The notes: generated by a model from the letters alone, not told the origin. Numbered from the stretch's first letter, positions 23,251-32,266 are shown. The stretch is 34,994 nucleotides of DNA from Actinomycetota bacterium (GCA_026393475.1 JAPLAA010000043.1:1-34994); one strand, 5' to 3'. Translations and numbers: made by a program.

Positions 23251-24474
23251 TCAGAGGAGGGTCATGTTCGGCTCGCCGTTGGCGTTCAGCCCGGTGCCCC
23301 TCGTACACGTGCCGCCGCGCGGCGACCCGTTGTTGTACGCCTGGCGCACACAGTTGCGCAGCGCCTTCTCACCCCACCAGTTCGGGTGGATCGACTCCTG
23401 CACGTAGTACGGGCCGAACACGGTGCTGAGGGTCCGGATCTGGGCGATCCACTCCGTCGAGTCGGATGCACCGGCCACCGTCCAGTTGGCCCGGCCGGAG
23501 TTCTCCATCAGGTTCACCCCGGTCTCGCAGAGCCGACGACCGTTGAACGATGCGGCGACGTCCATGATCCGGACGTTGCCGGACGAGGCGTTCGCCGTCG
23601 TGGCCGCGTTCTTGACGGCCGTGTTGATCCTGGTCAGCGCGGTGTCGTTCGCCCAGTCGGCGTCACGGTTCCAGAACCCGCACCCGCCCGTGCTCTGCCG
23701 GGTGAACCCCGACTGCGAGTAGCGGAAGCCCGACCCGCGCGGGATCGGCGACGGGTAGGTCTGGGTCACGATGGTGTACTGCGTCGGCGAGTAGCCGGCG
23801 TTGGCCATCGCGGTGCGGATGTTCGTGATCGCCCCGATGATCGCGTTCGTCTGGTTGGTGACGTTGGTGGTCGTGAAGTTCGACGTGACCGCGCTGTCGT
23901 CGTAGCAGTAGTTCGGCCACCACGACGGCGAGGTGAGGAAGTTGGTGACGCAACGCTGGACGATGTCGGCGAACCCGAAGTTGTTGCCGCCGATGGAGAG
24001 TTGGATCATCGTCACGTTGTTGGTGGCGGCGAACTCCTGGAGCATCAGCGCCTGCCCCTTGTTGGCGCCGCTCGCGTAGAAGTCGATGCCCGGCTTGAAG
24101 TAGCCGTCGGAGCTGGTGAAGGTGCTGGTGCGTGCGCCGGAACATGCCAGGTTGAGGCTGTTGACCCCACCTCCGATGTGGATCTCGGCGGCGGTGCTGC
24201 GATGGCAGCGTTCGATCTGCTCGGCGGTCGCACCCGCGTTGTCGTAGTAGGCGGCAGCGCCGCCCGCGTCGACGCTGGACGAACTGTTGTTGCTGTTGCC
24301 GGCCCAGCGACCTGCCTCGCCGGAGATGTACGAGTCGCCGAGGCTGACGACCCACGGCGCACCGACGCCCGGTCCGTCGGCGTGCACCATCGGCACCGCC
24401 GGCGCTCCCGGTACGACGACCAGCGCTGCCGCCGTCGTGAGCGCGACGACGAACCCGTTGCTGAGCTTCCCCAT
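23251..24474 (-). CDS. Secreted SGNH/GDSL-family lipase or esterase
   Basis: A 407-aa exported hydrolase. Residues 1-32 form a signal peptide (LSNGFVVALTTAAALVVV core, probable cleavage after VHA). SGNH blocks: GDSYISG (46-52, nucleophile Ser48), Gly in SGARTS (about 112-117), IGGNNFG (161-167, Asn oxyanion residue) and SIHPNWWG with His363. The residue three before the His is Glu360 rather than the usual Asp. Eight cysteines in the mature part fit four disulfides, as in Streptomyces secreted GDSL lipases. It likely cleaves lipid or polysaccharide esters outside the cell. Start ATG 24474 has a GGAGGGG site 5 nt upstream and a well-formed promoter. It is divergent from the fasciclin lipoprotein gene. 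Confidence 0.92.
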   Translation of the reverse strand: MGKLSNGFVVALTTAAALVVVPGAPAVPMVHADGPGVGAPWVVSLGDSYISGEAGRWAGNSNNSSSSVDAGGAAAYYDNAGATAEQIERCHRSTAAEIHIGGGVNSLNLACSGARTSTFTSSDGYFKPGIDFYASGANKGQALMLQEFAATNNVTMIQLSIGGNNFGFADIVQRCVTNFLTSPSWWPNYCYDDSAVTSNFTTTNVTNQTNAIIGAITNIRTAMANAGYSPTQYTIVTQTYPSPIPRGSGFRYSQSGFTRQSTGGCGFWNRDADWANDTALTRINTAVKNAATTANASSGNVRIMDVAASFNGRRLCETGVNLMENSGRANWTVAGASDSTEWIAQIRTLSTVFGPYYVQESIHPNWWGEKALRNCVRQAYNNGSPRGGTCTRGTGLNANGEPNMTLL

Positions 24475-24513
24475 GATCCCCTCCCGTGGCCGCTCCCCAG
24501 CGCGCCCGGGCGA

Positions 24514-24542
24514 ACGGTAGCCACGGGCACCCGGCCGGTCAA
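24514..24542 (-). promoter_or_regulatory. Sigma-A-type promoter of the SGNH hydrolase
   Basis: On the minus strand TTGACC (24542-24537) and TACCGT (24519-24514) are separated by exactly 17 nt. This predicts a transcript start near 24507 and a leader of about 33 nt carrying the GGAGGGG ribosome binding site. It is the clearest two-hexamer promoter I see. Confidence 0.7.
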
Positions 24543-24581
24543 CGAACGCAGGGTCAAGACCTCGGCAAACGACCGCGAACC

Positions 24582-24595
24582 GGGACTTTGGTCCC
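24582..24595. promoter_or_regulatory. DosR-box-like palindrome upstream of the fasciclin gene
   Basis: GGGACTTTGGTCCC matches the core of the mycobacterial DosR/DevR consensus (GGGACTWWAGTCCC) at 13 of 14 positions. Its centre is about 66 bp before the GTG start of the fasciclin gene, whose promoter has a TACGGT -10 box but no recognisable -35. This suggests control by a LuxR-type DosR-like activator; not proven from one site. Confidence 0.45.
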
Positions 24596-24641
24596 ATGCC
24601 CCGGTGACCTGCGCCCCTGCCCCGCCTCCCGAGCCCATCGC

Positions 24642-24647
24642 TACGGT
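24642..24647 (+). promoter_or_regulatory. Likely -10 box of the fasciclin gene
   Basis: TACGGT ends 7 nt before GTG 24655, with no Shine-Dalgarno between, as expected for a leaderless transcript. No TTGACA-like hexamer is found 16-19 nt upstream. Confidence 0.5.
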
Positions 24648-24654
24648 CGATTCC

Positions 24655-25629
24655 GTGCCTCACAACCCTGTCTCACGTCAGCGGCGGGCGGCCATCGCCG
24701 TCGCGCTGACCACCGTGTTCGCCCTGGTCGGCGCGTCGTGCTCCGACGATCCGGCCGATGTCGCACCGCCCACGACGACCCCGGCGTCCACGGTGACACC
24801 CACGACCGTCGATGTGCCGCTCAGCGAGCAGGACATCGTCGGCACGGCGCTCTCAGCGAACGTGTTCACGCAGCTCGCCGCCTACGTCGTGAACGCCGGC
24901 CTGGTCGAGACGCTCCGAGGTGGCCCGTTCACGGTCTTCGCTCCCACCGACGACGCCTTCGAGAAGATCCCGGCGGACATCCTGCATGCGGTCGAGGACA
25001 ACGACCTGCTGGCCACGGTGCTCACGTACCACGTGGTACCCGGTGAGATCGCGCTCGCGGATCTGAAGGACGGCGAGCTGCAGACCGTGGCCGGGATCCC
25101 GCTCACGATCAGCCATGTCGGCGAGCAGGTGTACGTGAACGGCACCGCGATCGTGGCCGGCGACGTCGGCGCCACGAACGGCGTGATCCACGTGATCGGC
25201 GACGTGATGGTGCCGCCGATCGGCGACATCATCGACGTCGCCACCACCCTGCCGGGCTTCGAGACGCTCGCCACGCTGGTCACCCAGGCCGACCTGGTCG
25301 ACACGCTGAAGGGTGACGGTCCGTTCACGGTCTTCGCACCGCTCGACGCCGCCTTCGAGGCACTGCCCCAGGCCACGCTCGACGCGGTGACCGCAGACCC
25401 CGAACTGCTGGCGACCGTGCTCACCTACCACGTCGTGCCCGGCAAGATCTCGCTGTCCGACATGGCCGACGGTGACACCCTCGAGACCGTGGCCGGCATC
25501 GAGCTCGAGATCACCAAGGACGACGCCGGCAACACCTTGATCAACGGGATCCCCGTCGCCGTCGGCAACGTCCAGGCCACCAACGGTGTCATCCATGTGC
25601 TGGGCGAGGTGCTCGTACCCCCAAGCTGA
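24655..25629 (+). CDS. Lipoprotein with two fasciclin (FAS1) domains
   Basis: A 324-aa surface protein starting at GTG 24655. It has a signal sequence with likely lipidated Cys29 (GASC lipobox, somewhat atypical), a Thr/Pro linker (31-55) and two FAS1 domains (about 58-190 and 193-324). Each domain has the paired H1/H2 motifs: GPFTVFAPTDDAF with TYHVVPG then ATNGVIHVIGDVMVPP in the first, and GPFTVFAPLDAAF with TYHVVPG then ATNGVIHVLGEVLVPP in the second. FAS1 domains mediate adhesion to other cells or polymers. The two domains look like an old internal duplication. A strong terminator follows. Confidence 0.93.
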   Translation: MPHNPVSRQRRAAIAVALTTVFALVGASCSDDPADVAPPTTTPASTVTPTTVDVPLSEQDIVGTALSANVFTQLAAYVVNAGLVETLRGGPFTVFAPTDDAFEKIPADILHAVEDNDLLATVLTYHVVPGEIALADLKDGELQTVAGIPLTISHVGEQVYVNGTAIVAGDVGATNGVIHVIGDVMVPPIGDIIDVATTLPGFETLATLVTQADLVDTLKGDGPFTVFAPLDAAFEALPQATLDAVTADPELLATVLTYHVVPGKISLSDMADGDTLETVAGIELEITKDDAGNTLINGIPVAVGNVQATNGVIHVLGEVLVPPS

Positions 25630-25644
25630 GTGCCCCCGGCACAT

Positions 25645-25692
25645 GAGCCGCACACCGAGTCCACCCCGCGCGGGGTTCTCGGTGTGCGGCTC
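25645..25692 (+). terminator. Strong intrinsic terminator after the fasciclin gene
   Basis: A perfect 15-bp outer stem (25645-25659 with 25678-25692) encloses an inner ACCCC/GGGGT stem (25663-25676) with a GCGC loop. TTTT follows at 25699-25702. This is the only hairpin in the window with a T-run. Confidence 0.85.
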
Positions 25693-25752
25693 GTTCCGTT
25701 TTCCGGAGACCTGAGCCCCTGAATCGTCGGCGTCACCGCGACGTCGCGCGAG

Positions 25753-25758
25753 TACCGT
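25753..25758 (+). promoter_or_regulatory. Possible -10 box of the threonine dehydratase-hrpA operon
   Basis: TACCGT ends 10 nt before ATG 25769. No clear -35 is seen in the 25726-25736 region. Confidence 0.4.
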
Positions 25759-25768
25759 CGACCGGGTC

Positions 25769-27031
25769 ATGCAGGTCGGGCTCCCCTTCACCTTCGCCGA
25801 TGTCGACGCGGCGCGGACACGCCTCGGCGACGCGATCGTGCGCACCCCGGCGGCGATCTCGCACACCCTGTCGCAGATCACCGGCGCCGAGGTGCACGTG
25901 AAGTTCGAGAACCTCCAGTTCACCGGGTCGTTCAAGGAACGGGGAGCGCTCAACCGGCTGCTGCTGCTCACCGACGACGAGCGGGCGCGCGGCGTCGTCG
26001 CGATGTCGGCCGGCAACCACGCCCAGGGCCTCGCGCACCACGCGGCCCGGTTGGGCATCAGCGCCACGCTGGTCATGCCCGAGGGCACGCCGATGGTGAA
26101 GATCGGGCGCACCCGAGCACTGGGTGCGGAGGTGGTGGTGCACGGCGCGACGCTCGTCGAGGCCCACGCGCACGCGCTCCGCCTCGCGGCCGAACACGGC
26201 TCGGTGTTCGTCCCGCCGTACGACTGCCCCATGGTGATGGCCGGACAGGGCACGGCCGTGCTCGAGTTCCTCGAGCAGTCGCCCGACCTCGACGTCGTGC
26301 TCGTGCCCGTCGGCGGCGGTGGACTGTTCGCCGGCTCGATCGTCGCGGCACACGCGGTCGCCCCGCACGTCGAGATGGTCGGCGTGCAGGTCGATTCGTT
26401 CGCCGCGTTCGATGCGGCGCTCGCGGGTGTCGAGCGTCGCGCCGGGGGCGAGACGATCGCCGAGGGCATCGCCGTCGCGCGCCCGAGCGCACGGGCCGTG
26501 CAGGTCGCACGACGCCACGGGGCCGGCACGGTCGTCGTCGGCGACGAGGTGGTCGAAGAGGCCGTCGCGCTGTTCCTGGAGATCGAGAAGGTCGTCAGCG
26601 AGGGAGCCGGTGCGGCACCGCTCGCCGCGCTCCTCGCGCACCCAGAGCGCTTCGCCGGCCGGAAGGTCGGCCTGGTGTTGTCGGGCGGCAACGTCGACCT
26701 CCGCGTGCTCGCCTCGGCGATGCTGCGCGCCCTGGCCCGCACCGGTCGGCTCACCACGTTGTCCGTGGCGCTGCCCGATCGACCCGGGAGCCTCCATGCG
26801 CTCACCGGAGTGCTGGCCGCCCAGGGTGCGAACGTGGTCGAGCTCACCCACGACCGCATGGGCCCGAACACGCGGCTCCGGTCGGCCGTGGTCGACGTGC
26901 AGGTCGAGACCGCCGACCGGTGGCATCGCGATGCCGTCGTGCGCGCGTTGGAGGCCGGGGGCTTCGACGTCACGGCCTTGGATGCGCCGGCGGACTCGCC
27001 GGACGGCCCTCCGGCCGGCGGGCAGGTGTAG
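25769..27031 (+). CDS. Threonine ammonia-lyase (threonine/serine dehydratase) with ACT domain
   Basis: A 420-aa PLP enzyme that converts threonine to 2-oxobutyrate and ammonia. The PLP Lys56 is in FTGSFKERGA, SAGNHAQG (79-86) contacts substrate, and the glycine loop GGGG (181-184) binds the phosphate. The C-terminal segment (about 335-405), beginning LSVALPDRPGSLHALTGVL, is an ACT-type regulatory domain. Length and the single ACT domain match the TdcB/IlvA1 type rather than the two-ACT-like IlvA of E. coli; whether it serves isoleucine synthesis or catabolism is unclear. The stop lies 2 nt before the hrpA ATG, so both are probably in one operon. Confidence 0.93.
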   Translation: MQVGLPFTFADVDAARTRLGDAIVRTPAAISHTLSQITGAEVHVKFENLQFTGSFKERGALNRLLLLTDDERARGVVAMSAGNHAQGLAHHAARLGISATLVMPEGTPMVKIGRTRALGAEVVVHGATLVEAHAHALRLAAEHGSVFVPPYDCPMVMAGQGTAVLEFLEQSPDLDVVLVPVGGGGLFAGSIVAAHAVAPHVEMVGVQVDSFAAFDAALAGVERRAGGETIAEGIAVARPSARAVQVARRHGAGTVVVGDEVVEEAVALFLEIEKVVSEGAGAAPLAALLAHPERFAGRKVGLVLSGGNVDLRVLASAMLRALARTGRLTTLSVALPDRPGSLHALTGVLAAQGANVVELTHDRMGPNTRLRSAVVDVQVETADRWHRDAVVRALEAGGFDVTALDAPADSPDGPPAGGQV

Positions 27032-27033
27032 CG

Positions 27034-30000
27034 ATGTCGAACACGACCGACGAGCCTCGCAGCGAGGACCGCGACGACCGCAGCGGCCGCCGCTCACGTC
27101 CGCCGCGCCAACAGGGCCAGGGGCAGCAGGGCAAGCGGGATCAGGGCCAGCAGCAGCGCCGCGAGCGCGACGAGGCACGGGTGGCCCTGCGGGCCGCGGT
27201 CGCGGAGACCCTGCGCACTGCCGGGGTGGTCAAGCCGGCCGACGGGCTGCCGATCGGCGAACGCTGGGACGATCTCGCCGCTGCGCTCGAGCACCACCAG
27301 GTGGTGATCGTCGCCGGCGAGACCGGCTCGGGCAAGAGCACCCAGCTGCCCAAACTCTGTCTGCAGCTCGGCCGCGGGGTCGCCGGCATGATCGGTCACA
27401 CGCAGCCTCGCCGCGTGGCGGCCCGCACCATCGCCGAGCGCGTGGCCGACGAACTCGGGGTCGAGCTCGGCGCGGCCGTCGGCTACTCGGTGCGCTTCAC
27501 CGATCAGGTGGCCGACGGGACGCTCGTGAAGGTGATGACCGACGGGATCCTGCTCGCCGAGATCCAGCGCGACCGGATGCTGCGCCGGTACGACACGATC
27601 ATCGTCGACGAGGCCCACGAGCGGAGCCTGAACATCGACTTCCTGCTCGGCTACCTGTGTCAGCTGCTGCCGAAGCGACCCGATCTGAAGCTCATCGTCA
27701 CGTCAGCGACGATCGACACCGAGCGGTTCGCCGCGCACTTCGGCAACGAGTCGGGCCCGGCACCGGTCATCTCGGTCGAGGGCCGCACCTACCCCGTCGA
27801 GGTGAGGTACCGACCCATCGGTGACGATCCCGACGACGACCGCGACCAGGTGCAGGCCGTGATCGACGCGGTCGAGGAGCTGAGCCACGAGGGCCCGGGC
27901 GACGTGCTCGTGTTCCTGAGCGGCGAGCGCGAGATCCACGACACCGCCGACGCGATCCGCCGGCTCGACCTCCGCCACACCGAGGTGCTGCCGCTGTACG
28001 CCCGGTTGTCGGCGGTCGAGCAGCACCGCATCTTCCAACCGCACGCCGGCCGACGCGTGGTGCTCGCCACGAACGTCGCGGAGACGTCGCTCACCGTGCC
28101 GGGTGTGCGCTACGTGGTCGACGCCGGGTCGGCGCGCATCTCCCGCTACAGCCACCGACTGAAGGTGCAGCGGTTGCCGATCGAGCCGGTGTCGCAGGCG
28201 TCGGCCAACCAGCGCGCCGGACGTTGCGGTCGCGTCGCTGCCGGCGTGTGCATCCGGCTGTTCGGCGAGGACGACTTCCTCGGTCGGCCGGAGTTCACCG
28301 AACCCGAGATCCTGCGCACCAACCTCGCGTCGGTCATCCTGCAGATGACGGCGCTCGGCCTGGGCGACGTGGCCGCCTTCCCGTTCCTCGACCCGCCCGA
28401 CCCGCGGGCGATCCGGGACGGCTTCGCGCTGCTGGAGGAACTCGGCGCGATCGCCGACGCGGTCGAGGACCAGGCGGACCGTCGCCTCACCCCGCTCGGC
28501 ACGCGGTTGGCGAGGCTGCCGGTCGACCCCCGCCTCGGCCGTATGGTCATCGAGGCGGAGCGCCACGGCTGTGTCCGCGAGGTGCTCGTGATCGCGTCCG
28601 CCCTGTCGATCCAGGATCCCCGCGAGCGACCGGCGGAACACCGCCAGGCGGCCGACGAGCTGCATCGCCGATTCGCCGTCGACGGCTCGGACTTCCTGGC
28701 CTACGTGCGGTTGTGGGACCACCTGCGCGAGCGACAGCAGCAGCTCGGTTCGAGCCAGTTCCGCAAGCTCTGCCGGGCCGAGTACCTCAACTACCTGCGC
28801 GTGCGCGAGTGGCAGGACCTGTACAGCCAGCTGCGCCAGGTGGCGGGTCAGATCGGCGTGCGCCACGGCACCGAGGCCGGCCACCCCGACCGTGTGCACC
28901 AGGCACTGCTGTCGGGCCTGTTGTCGCAGATCGGCATGCGTGACACGACCGGCCGCGAGGGCCGTGGGCCGGCCGCCGACCCGGTGCCCGGCAGCCGCCA
29001 GGACCGTCGCGACGCGCGCGAGTACCGCGGCGCGCACGGATCGAAGTTCGCGATCACGGGCCAGTCGTCGGTCGCCAAGCAGCTGCCGCGCTGGGTGATG
29101 GCGGCCGAACTGGTGGAGACCAATCGACTGTGGGCACGCACCGTCGCCCCGATCCAGCCGGAGTGGGCCGAGCGCCTCGGCAGCCATCTCGTGAAGCGGT
29201 CGTACGACGACCCGCGCTGGGAGGCCCGTCGCGGGTCGGCCGTCATCACCGAACGCGCCACCCTGTTCGGTCTCCCCGTGGTGAGCGGTCGGGCGGTCGG
29301 CCTCGACCGGCTCGACCCGGCGATGGCCCGCGAGTTGTTCGTACGGCACGCGCTGGTCGAGGGCGACTGGCAGGCCCCGCATGCGTTCCTGACCGCCAAC
29401 CGGGCCTTCGTCGACAGCTTGCGCGACCTGGGCGAGCGGGTCCGCCGGGTCGACCTGGCCGACGACGCCGTCGTGTTCGCCTTCTACGACCGCGTTCTGC
29501 CCGCGTCGGTCACGTCGGGCCGCGAGTTCGACAAGTGGTGGAAGAACGCCCGTCGGGCCGATCCCGAGCTGCTCACCCTGTCGGTCGAGAAGCTGTCGGC
29601 GTTGCGGGGCGCGGCGGAGACGGTGCTCGACCCGCGCGACTTCCCCGGCACGTGGAACCAGGACGATCTCGCCCTCGACATCACCTACCGCTTCGACCCC
29701 GGCGCCGCCGACGACGGCGTGCTGGTGCACGTGCCGCTCGCGGTGCTCAACCGCGTGCGCGGGGACGGGTTCGACTGGCAGGTGCCGGGCATGCGCGAGG
29801 AACTCGTGGCGGCGCTCGTGAAGTCGCTGCCGAAGATCTACCGCAAGGAGCTGCACCCGATCGGCGAGACGACGGCCGAGGCGTGGCGACGGCTCCCGCT
29901 CGCCCCCACCGCAGAGCCGTTCCTCGCGGTGCTCGGCCGCGCTCTCACCGACGCGTCGGGCGTGATCGTGCCACCCGAGATCTTCGAGCTCGACAAGGTG

Positions 30001-30999
30001 CCGGCCCACCTGCGCGTGTCGTTCTCGGTGGAGGACGAGCGAGGTGCTCGTTTGGGCGTTGGCAAGGATCTCGGCGAGCTGCGCACCAAGCTGAATCCCC
30101 GCATCCGTTCGGCCGTGGCGAGGGTGATGCCGATCGAGGAGCGCGCCGGCATCACGCACTGGGACGTCGAGGATCTCCCCCGCGAGATCGAGGGCAGCGC
30201 CGACGGTCGGGTGGTGCGCGGCTACCCCGCGCTGGTCGATGACGGCGACTCGGTGTCGCTGCGCGTGCTCACCAACCCCGATCTGCAACAGCGGGTGATG
30301 CGCCTCGGTGTGCGCCGTCTGCTCCTGCTCACGGTGCCCGTGTCGAAGCGGGCGTCGGAGGCGAAGCTCACCAACGCCACGCGGCTCACGATCGCTCGTT
30401 CACCGTTCGGGCTCGACGACCTCGTGCGCGACTGCACGGTGGCCGCCACCGATCGGCTGCTCACCGAGGCGGGCGGACCGGTGTGGACCGAGGCCGAGTT
30501 CATCGCACTCCGTCGACGTGCCGCCGACGAGGTGCCGACCCGTACCGCGACCGCGCTGGCGACCGTCGCCGAGATCCTCGGCGCCGCGCACGAGGTGGAG
30601 CAGCGGCTCGCCCGACTCAAGGCCGATCCGGTGCGACCTTCGGCCGAAGACGCACTGGCCCAGCTCGACCGGCTGGTGCGCCCCGGCTTCGTCGTTGCCA
30701 CCGGCGCCCATCGGCTCCCCGATGTGCTGCGCTATGTGCGCGGCATCGCCCGTCGGCTCGAGAAGCTGCCCGACGACCCGGCGAAGGACCGCCGCAACCT
30801 CTACGAGATCCATGCGCTCGAGCAGCGCTACGGCAAGCTGCTGCGTCGCCTCGACCGTGCCGAGATCACCGCCGAGGTGATCGACCTCGGCTGGCAGCTC
30901 GAGGAGCTGCGCGTGGCCGTGTTCGCGCAGGTGCTCGGCACCCCGAAGCCGGTGAGCCCCCAGCGGATCCTCAAGGAGCTGCAGCGCCTCGGCGGCTGA
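27034..30999 (+). CDS. hrpA: ATP-dependent RNA helicase HrpA (DEAH box)
   Basis: A 1321-aa DEAH/RHA helicase, similar in length to E. coli HrpA (about 1300 aa). The first 50 residues are a disordered Arg/Gln/Gly-rich tail. Then come Walker A GETGSGKST (95-103), DEAH (192-195), SAT (224-226), helicase domain 2 with the QRAGRCGR motif (about residues 395-402), a ratchet/winged-helix region, an OB-fold, and the long C-terminal HrpA-type domain (DUF3418-like) from about 700 to the end. E. coli HrpA is a 3'-5' RNA helicase that helps rescue stalled ribosomes and processes mRNA. ATG 27034 is 2 nt after the dehydratase stop with no strong Shine-Dalgarno. Confidence 0.95.
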   Translation: MSNTTDEPRSEDRDDRSGRRSRPPRQQGQGQQGKRDQGQQQRRERDEARVALRAAVAETLRTAGVVKPADGLPIGERWDDLAAALEHHQVVIVAGETGSGKSTQLPKLCLQLGRGVAGMIGHTQPRRVAARTIAERVADELGVELGAAVGYSVRFTDQVADGTLVKVMTDGILLAEIQRDRMLRRYDTIIVDEAHERSLNIDFLLGYLCQLLPKRPDLKLIVTSATIDTERFAAHFGNESGPAPVISVEGRTYPVEVRYRPIGDDPDDDRDQVQAVIDAVEELSHEGPGDVLVFLSGEREIHDTADAIRRLDLRHTEVLPLYARLSAVEQHRIFQPHAGRRVVLATNVAETSLTVPGVRYVVDAGSARISRYSHRLKVQRLPIEPVSQASANQRAGRCGRVAAGVCIRLFGEDDFLGRPEFTEPEILRTNLASVILQMTALGLGDVAAFPFLDPPDPRAIRDGFALLEELGAIADAVEDQADRRLTPLGTRLARLPVDPRLGRMVIEAERHGCVREVLVIASALSIQDPRERPAEHRQAADELHRRFAVDGSDFLAYVRLWDHLRERQQQLGSSQFRKLCRAEYLNYLRVREWQDLYSQLRQVAGQIGVRHGTEAGHPDRVHQALLSGLLSQIGMRDTTGREGRGPAADPVPGSRQDRRDAREYRGAHGSKFAITGQSSVAKQLPRWVMAAELVETNRLWARTVAPIQPEWAERLGSHLVKRSYDDPRWEARRGSAVITERATLFGLPVVSGRAVGLDRLDPAMARELFVRHALVEGDWQAPHAFLTANRAFVDSLRDLGERVRRVDLADDAVVFAFYDRVLPASVTSGREFDKWWKNARRADPELLTLSVEKLSALRGAAETVLDPRDFPGTWNQDDLALDITYRFDPGAADDGVLVHVPLAVLNRVRGDGFDWQVPGMREELVAALVKSLPKIYRKELHPIGETTAEAWRRLPLAPTAEPFLAVLGRALTDASGVIVPPEIFELDKVPAHLRVSFSVEDERGARLGVGKDLGELRTKLNPRIRSAVARVMPIEERAGITHWDVEDLPREIEGSADGRVVRGYPALVDDGDSVSLRVLTNPDLQQRVMRLGVRRLLLLTVPVSKRASEAKLTNATRLTIARSPFGLDDLVRDCTVAATDRLLTEAGGPVWTEAEFIALRRRAADEVPTRTATALATVAEILGAAHEVEQRLARLKADPVRPSAEDALAQLDRLVRPGFVVATGAHRLPDVLRYVRGIARRLEKLPDDPAKDRRNLYEIHALEQRYGKLLRRLDRAEITAEVIDLGWQLEELRVAVFAQVLGTPKPVSPQRILKELQRLGG

Positions 31000-31028
31000 C
31001 GGGGTCGCTCACCCGGCGGGCGGGTCGA

Positions 31029-32072
31029 TCAGCGCGGGACGGCGTGCCAGTGCTCGGCGATGCCGAACCCGGTGAGACGGGACCCGTCGGGGCCGTCGGT
31101 CTCGAACCGGGCGAGTCCCTCGTTCACGAAGGTCACGCCGTCGCGTCGAGGGATCTTCGTCGGACAGATCGTCATCACGGTGCCGTCGACCACGATCGCC
31201 GCGCCGGCGCCGTCGGTGCCGCGCAGCTGGACGGTCTCGTGCAGCAGCGGGTTGGTCGGGTCGTACACCGTCGTCATCGTCACGTCGTTCAGGTCGAGCG
31301 TCTCGCCGTTGCGCTGGATCCAACCCTTGCCGCGGAACGTCCCGTCGCCCGTGCGACCGACCGCTCCGCCGAGGGCGAGGTCGGCGCCGAAGTTCATCGA
31401 GAACCAGTTGAGGAAGCAGCCGGTCTCCACCGCCGCCGGCCCGGACTCCTTGGCGGCGCTGCCGCTCGGCCCCTGCCACGTGCGCGGCCCCCACGACTTG
31501 TCGCGCACCCCGTAGGCGTCGACCTCCCACTGCTCGTCGCCGAGCCGGATGGTGCCGCGGGCGCGGCCGGTCTGCTCGAAGTGACCCTGCGCGCCGCCGA
31601 CGGCGTAGTGGGGCTCGCTGAGCGTCTCGAACGAGATCTCCATCTCGAGCTGCGCGGGCCGGTGCCATCCCTCGGGGCGGTCCTTCGTCGCGGCGAGCAT
31701 CACGGTCGGGTCGTCCATGTCCTGTGCCTCGCCCGAGTACACGATGTCCCACCGCTTGAACGACTCACCCCGGCGGAGGGTGAGATTGCCGACGGCCGGG
31801 TCGACCGGACCGAGGCCGGCGACGACCTCGGGCGTGAGGTCGGTGCGACGCCCGTAGGTGAACGCCACGCGGCCACCGGGCAGGTAGACGGCGTGGAGTG
31901 CGTCGGCCCAGCCGTCGTTCGGACGGAAGCCCATCCGTGTGAACGCGCCGACCCCCGTGGCGGGATCCACGAAGTTGAAGTAGTAGCTCTCGCTCCAGGA
32001 CTGGTGGTCGCCGACCGGATGGAACAGCTCGTCGTCGACGCGGTCGGGCGTGGCGGGGGTGGCGGCACTCAT
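31029..32072 (-). CDS. CrtC/AttH-like lipocalin-fold protein, unknown function
   Basis: A beta-rich protein of about 347 aa (354 aa if it begins at ATG 32093; both starts are open). The segment DAYGVRDKSWGPRTW (roughly residues 205-220), with WSESYYFNFVDPATGVGAF near the N-terminus and FGIAEHWHAVPR at the end, resembles the actinobacterial CrtC/AttH-like (DUF7064/7065-type) two-lipocalin proteins. CrtC hydrates carotenoids, but most relatives sit among lipid and steroid degradation genes and have no known activity; the family name here is from memory. No signal peptide is seen. It is divergent from an acyl-CoA dehydrogenase gene, which fits a lipid role. Confidence 0.82.
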   Translation of the reverse strand: MSAATPATPDRVDDELFHPVGDHQSWSESYYFNFVDPATGVGAFTRMGFRPNDGWADALHAVYLPGGRVAFTYGRRTDLTPEVVAGLGPVDPAVGNLTLRRGESFKRWDIVYSGEAQDMDDPTVMLAATKDRPEGWHRPAQLEMEISFETLSEPHYAVGGAQGHFEQTGRARGTIRLGDEQWEVDAYGVRDKSWGPRTWQGPSGSAAKESGPAAVETGCFLNWFSMNFGADLALGGAVGRTGDGTFRGKGWIQRNGETLDLNDVTMTTVYDPTNPLLHETVQLRGTDGAGAAIVVDGTVMTICPTKIPRRDGVTFVNEGLARFETDGPDGSRLTGFGIAEHWHAVPR

Positions 32073-32207
32073 GCCGTCAGGTGTACTCGGCATTGCCCCC
32101 GGCGGGCGAGCCGCAGGAGCGACCCGCCGCCGAGCTCGGCATCTCGAGCACGTCGTCTCCTGGTTCGGCGCCGACGCTGGCGATGCTGTAGTGATTCCGT
32201 GGGGTTG

Positions 32208-32239
32208 CCCGACATCTCGCCGTCACCGACGATGTCGGG
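32208..32239. promoter_or_regulatory. Inverted repeat upstream of the acyl-CoA dehydrogenase
   Basis: CCCGACATC (32208-32216) and GATGTCGGG (32231-32239) are perfect 9-bp arms with a 14-nt centre. The repeat lies 40 nt before the ATG in the 185-bp divergent gap. It could be an operator for a dimeric repressor (arms 23 bp apart centre to centre) or an mRNA leader hairpin. Confidence 0.45.
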
Positions 32240-32266
32240 TGCCCGCTCCAACACTTGACGCTTCTC

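Noticed and set aside
24853..26973. A 706-codon minus-strand frame across the fasciclin and dehydratase genes
   Set aside because: It crosses two well-supported plus-strand genes and a strong terminator, and has Ser/Thr/Arg-rich shadow composition.
27703..30288. An 861-codon open frame antisense to hrpA
   Set aside because: No recognisable domain, composition of a shadow frame, fully inside a secure HrpA gene.
30483..32258. A 591-codon plus-strand frame bridging hrpA and the CrtC-like gene
   Set aside because: It overlaps hrpA in another frame and runs antisense through the CrtC-like gene; composition is shadow-like.
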